Below, piece after piece: positions 62,559 through 64,000 of a stretch of 64,000 nucleotides of DNA (the stretch's first letter is position 1; every line of letters starts with the position of its first letter). The position numbers and the translations under genes were made by a program. The stretch is from NCBI GenBank assembly GCA_902479135.1, contig CABSNU010000005.1, positions 19,450 to 83,449 on the forward strand, given 5' to 3'. The DNA is from an uncultured Collinsella sp. (GTDB taxonomy: Bacteria; Actinomycetota; Coriobacteriia; Coriobacteriales; Coriobacteriaceae). Under the pieces are notes generated by a model, which searched no databases, was not told the DNA's origin, and worked only from the letters and a program-made list of their open reading frames with translations.

Positions 62559-62593
62559 ATGGCTCTGATTCCTTTTGGGACCAGAGCCATTTT
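62559..62593 (+). terminator. Terminator of the tRNA operon
   Basis: ATGGCTCTG pairs with CAGAGCCAT around a 17-base loop and is followed by TTTT-rich sequence, 12 bases after tRNA-Gly. Confidence 0.75.
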
Positions 62594-62624
62594 CATATAC
62601 ATGCCGGGACCCCACATCCCCTTC

Positions 62625-62694
62625 TAAGTTGCGGTGAAATACGGACTGTTTTTCGGCTTTTATGGCCCATGTAGTCCGTATTTCACCGCAACTA
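62625..62694. repeat. Palindromic repeat family, copy 3
   Basis: TAAGTTGCGGTGAAATACGG (left) and CCGTATTTCACCGCAACTA (right) form long arms around a loop of about 25 bases. It is nearly identical in arms to copy 4 at 63907. Confidence 0.92.
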
Positions 62695-62860
62695 TTTGTA
62701 AGGTTGGATTTTGATGCCGTTGGGAGGGTCGTAGCGACCGTCTACCGAGAGTGGAAATATTTTTTGAAGCTCTGACCTGCGGCGTCAAGCTTTTGGTCAG
62801 CTTTTGGCAAGGCCTGCGAACGGAAGCATGCGATAGCGTAATGGTATTCTCTCCGCCGTG
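62695..62860 (+). other. AT-rich upstream region of the AbiEi-like gene
   Basis: No gene. It contains TATTCT at 62845-62850 as a possible -10 box whose start point would fall at or just before the first codon, suggesting a leaderless message. Confidence 0.4.
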
Positions 62861-63880
62861 ATGGTTATGGGGTTGGCCATGCTCGATAAAGGCAAACATT
62901 TTCCGCAGTCATATGCAAGGATGCTATTCTCGGCCGTTGGAATTCATCAAGATGGACAGCTGCTTATAACAATTGATCCTTGGGATGAACGCCGCGCGCG
63001 TGAGCTTATGCAGGAAGAGCTCATGCTTCGTCTTTACAACCACGTGTATGCGGATCCGGTCTATTGGAATAATCTTGGGGTTGAAGATCGTATCTTTCAG
63101 CTGGCATCCGCTATTGCGGTCGTTGAACCGGATGCTGTGTTCTGCGGAGCGACAGCAGCGCTGCTCTACGGCATCGGCTCGGCGTATACGCTTCTGGATA
63201 AAGTGCAAGTGCTGCTGCCACGGTCTACAAGACGTGATACGTATGAGTTCGTTGAATACAAGCGCTGGCGCCCGGGCGAAGTGTGGCGGCTTGGTCTGTT
63301 TACACTGACGGATCCGTGTCGAACGGTTGTTGATATCGCGCGATCGAGCGCCTTTCGCTATGCGCTGGGTTATGTCGATGGCTTGGCCCGTGAGTACGAT
63401 GTCGAGCGCGAAGAGCTGCGAGCATATGCGCAGACAAATTGTCGAGGACTGCATGGCATCGCGCGTGCTTTTGACGTTTTTGATTATATGGATGGCAGGT
63501 CAGGCAATGGCGGTGAGTCTGAGGCGAGAGCAGCGATGATTCTCGCTGGGGTTGCCGCGCCCGAGCTTCAAGTTGAGATAACGCGGCCGGGAAACGCTGG
63601 CTATTATCTAGCAGATTATGGCTGGCAGATGCCAGACGGCTCATGGACGCTGGCAGAGCTGCATGGGCTGGGCAAGTTTGAAGACGAGGCTCAAAATAAT
63701 GCAGAGCGGGCGGCGGCAAAAACGTATCGAGCGGCCCTCATGCGCGACGCGAACCTTCGCGCCATGGGCCACAACATCATTCATTTCAAACTCTCGGACA
63801 CCTACGACGTAGAATCGTTCGGTGCCATGATGCGCGGTTACGGCATTCCGACAACAAAACCCTACGCCGAATCCCGATAG
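62861..63880 (+). CDS. AbiEi-type / DUF559-like hypothetical protein
   Basis: The 339-residue product combines an N-terminal AbiEi-like nucleotidyltransferase-antitoxin region (about residues 15-200: ATAALLYGIGSAYT, VLLPRSTRRDTYEFVEYKRWRPGEVWR, LTDPCRTVVDIARSSAF) with a C-terminal DUF559/VSR-like domain (ESEARAAMIL, DYGWQMPDGSWTLAELHGLGKF, then RDANLRAMGHNIIHFKLSD). That arrangement resembles type IV toxin-antitoxin antitoxin proteins seen repeatedly in Actinobacteria; the nuclease-like D-E-H residues may or may not be active. Start: GTG 62858 or ATG 62861, 62867 or 62879 are possible; 62879 has the best ribosome binding site (TGGGG). Base composition is lower in GC than the flanking genes, suggesting acquisition. 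No partner AbiEii gene is adjacent. Confidence 0.7.
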   Translation: MVMGLAMLDKGKHFPQSYARMLFSAVGIHQDGQLLITIDPWDERRARELMQEELMLRLYNHVYADPVYWNNLGVEDRIFQLASAIAVVEPDAVFCGATAALLYGIGSAYTLLDKVQVLLPRSTRRDTYEFVEYKRWRPGEVWRLGLFTLTDPCRTVVDIARSSAFRYALGYVDGLAREYDVEREELRAYAQTNCRGLHGIARAFDVFDYMDGRSGNGGESEARAAMILAGVAAPELQVEITRPGNAGYYLADYGWQMPDGSWTLAELHGLGKFEDEAQNNAERAAAKTYRAALMRDANLRAMGHNIIHFKLSDTYDVESFGAMMRGYGIPTTKPYAESR

Positions 63881-63906
63881 AGAAATCGTTCGCGGTCCAC
63901 CTTCAA

Positions 63907-63977
63907 TAAGTTGCGGTGAAATACGGACTGTTGAGGCCTTTAAAGGCATGAAACAGTCCGTATTTCACCGCAACTTA
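63907..63977. repeat. Palindromic repeat family, copy 4
   Basis: Arms TAAGTTGCGGTGAAATACGG and CCGTATTTCACCGCAACTTA are perfect complements around a loop of about 20 bases. It directly follows the AbiEi-like gene. Confidence 0.93.
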
Positions 63978-64000
63978 GGAGGGGATGGGGCTGTCTCTTA

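Overview
The window reads as a high-GC Gram-positive gut anaerobe of the Coriobacteriia, most likely a Collinsella-like organism. This is an inference from gene content, with no database comparison. The supporting features are a SepF/YggT/DivIVA division cluster, a type A RNase P RNA, BspA-type leucine-rich repeat adhesin modules, an LAxTG-type cell-wall sorting signal, a selenoprotein SelD, a molybdate operon, and high GC with strong codon bias. Genes are closely packed on both strands. Many convergent intergenic gaps hold long inverted repeats.

Layout. 1-7003: end of the Pst phosphate operon (pstB, phoU), a YggS/SepF/YggT/DivIVA envelope-division cluster, a nitroreductase, and a second phosphate system (DUF47 plus Pit). 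7254-11067: small hypothetical, Bax-inhibitor-like membrane protein, a PARG-like macrodomain protein with an altered catalytic motif, an SGNH hydrolase and a pentapeptide-repeat protein. 11213-13661: thiD and thiC with a TPP riboswitch. 13732-20616: a frameshifted membrane protein, yaaA, an M18 aminopeptidase, polA and a Cof-type HAD phosphatase. 20760-24348: arginine synthesis (argG, argH) preceded by a 24-codon, arginine-rich leader peptide that looks like a ribosome-mediated attenuator. 24733-31648: ndk, rpiB, a cysteine desulfidase-like gene, a HAD hydrolase, rpsA, rnpB, yigZ and a C_GCAxxG_C_C protein. 31879-38370: metY-like enzyme, MFS exporter, xpt, a release-factor-like gene whose GGQ glutamine codon is a UAG stop, a lipid kinase and a CLC transporter resembling the fluoride-exporting clade. 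38580-43996: molybdenum cofactor and molybdate uptake (moeA, mogA/moaB, modA, modB with an unusual extracellular domain, modC). 44198-47789: a decayed segment, then a selenium operon (selD with in-frame UGA, yedF, DUF3343, class V cysteine desulfurase). 47916-60821: one 4301-codon surface adhesin gene. 60940-63977: brnQ, tRNA-Pro, tRNA-Gly, and an AbiEi/DUF559-like gene bracketed by two copies of a palindromic repeat.

How it fits together. The Mo and Se blocks are adjacent, which suits an anaerobe using molybdenum- and selenium-dependent oxidoreductases; none of those enzymes lies in the window. The Pst/PhoU and Pit/DUF47 sets give two phosphate uptake routes. The adhesin is exported, built of repeated mucin- and matrix-binding type modules, and probably sortase-anchored.

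Most promising unexplained items: the argG leader peptide with mutually exclusive RNA pairings; the UAG exactly at the GGQ glutamine of a ribosome-rescue-type factor; the repeat-bracketed AbiEi-like gene beside two tRNAs; the family of palindromic elements built on TAAGTTGCGGTGAAATA; and the ModB fusion. Coordinates were derived by reading the sequence. No homology search or folding program was run.
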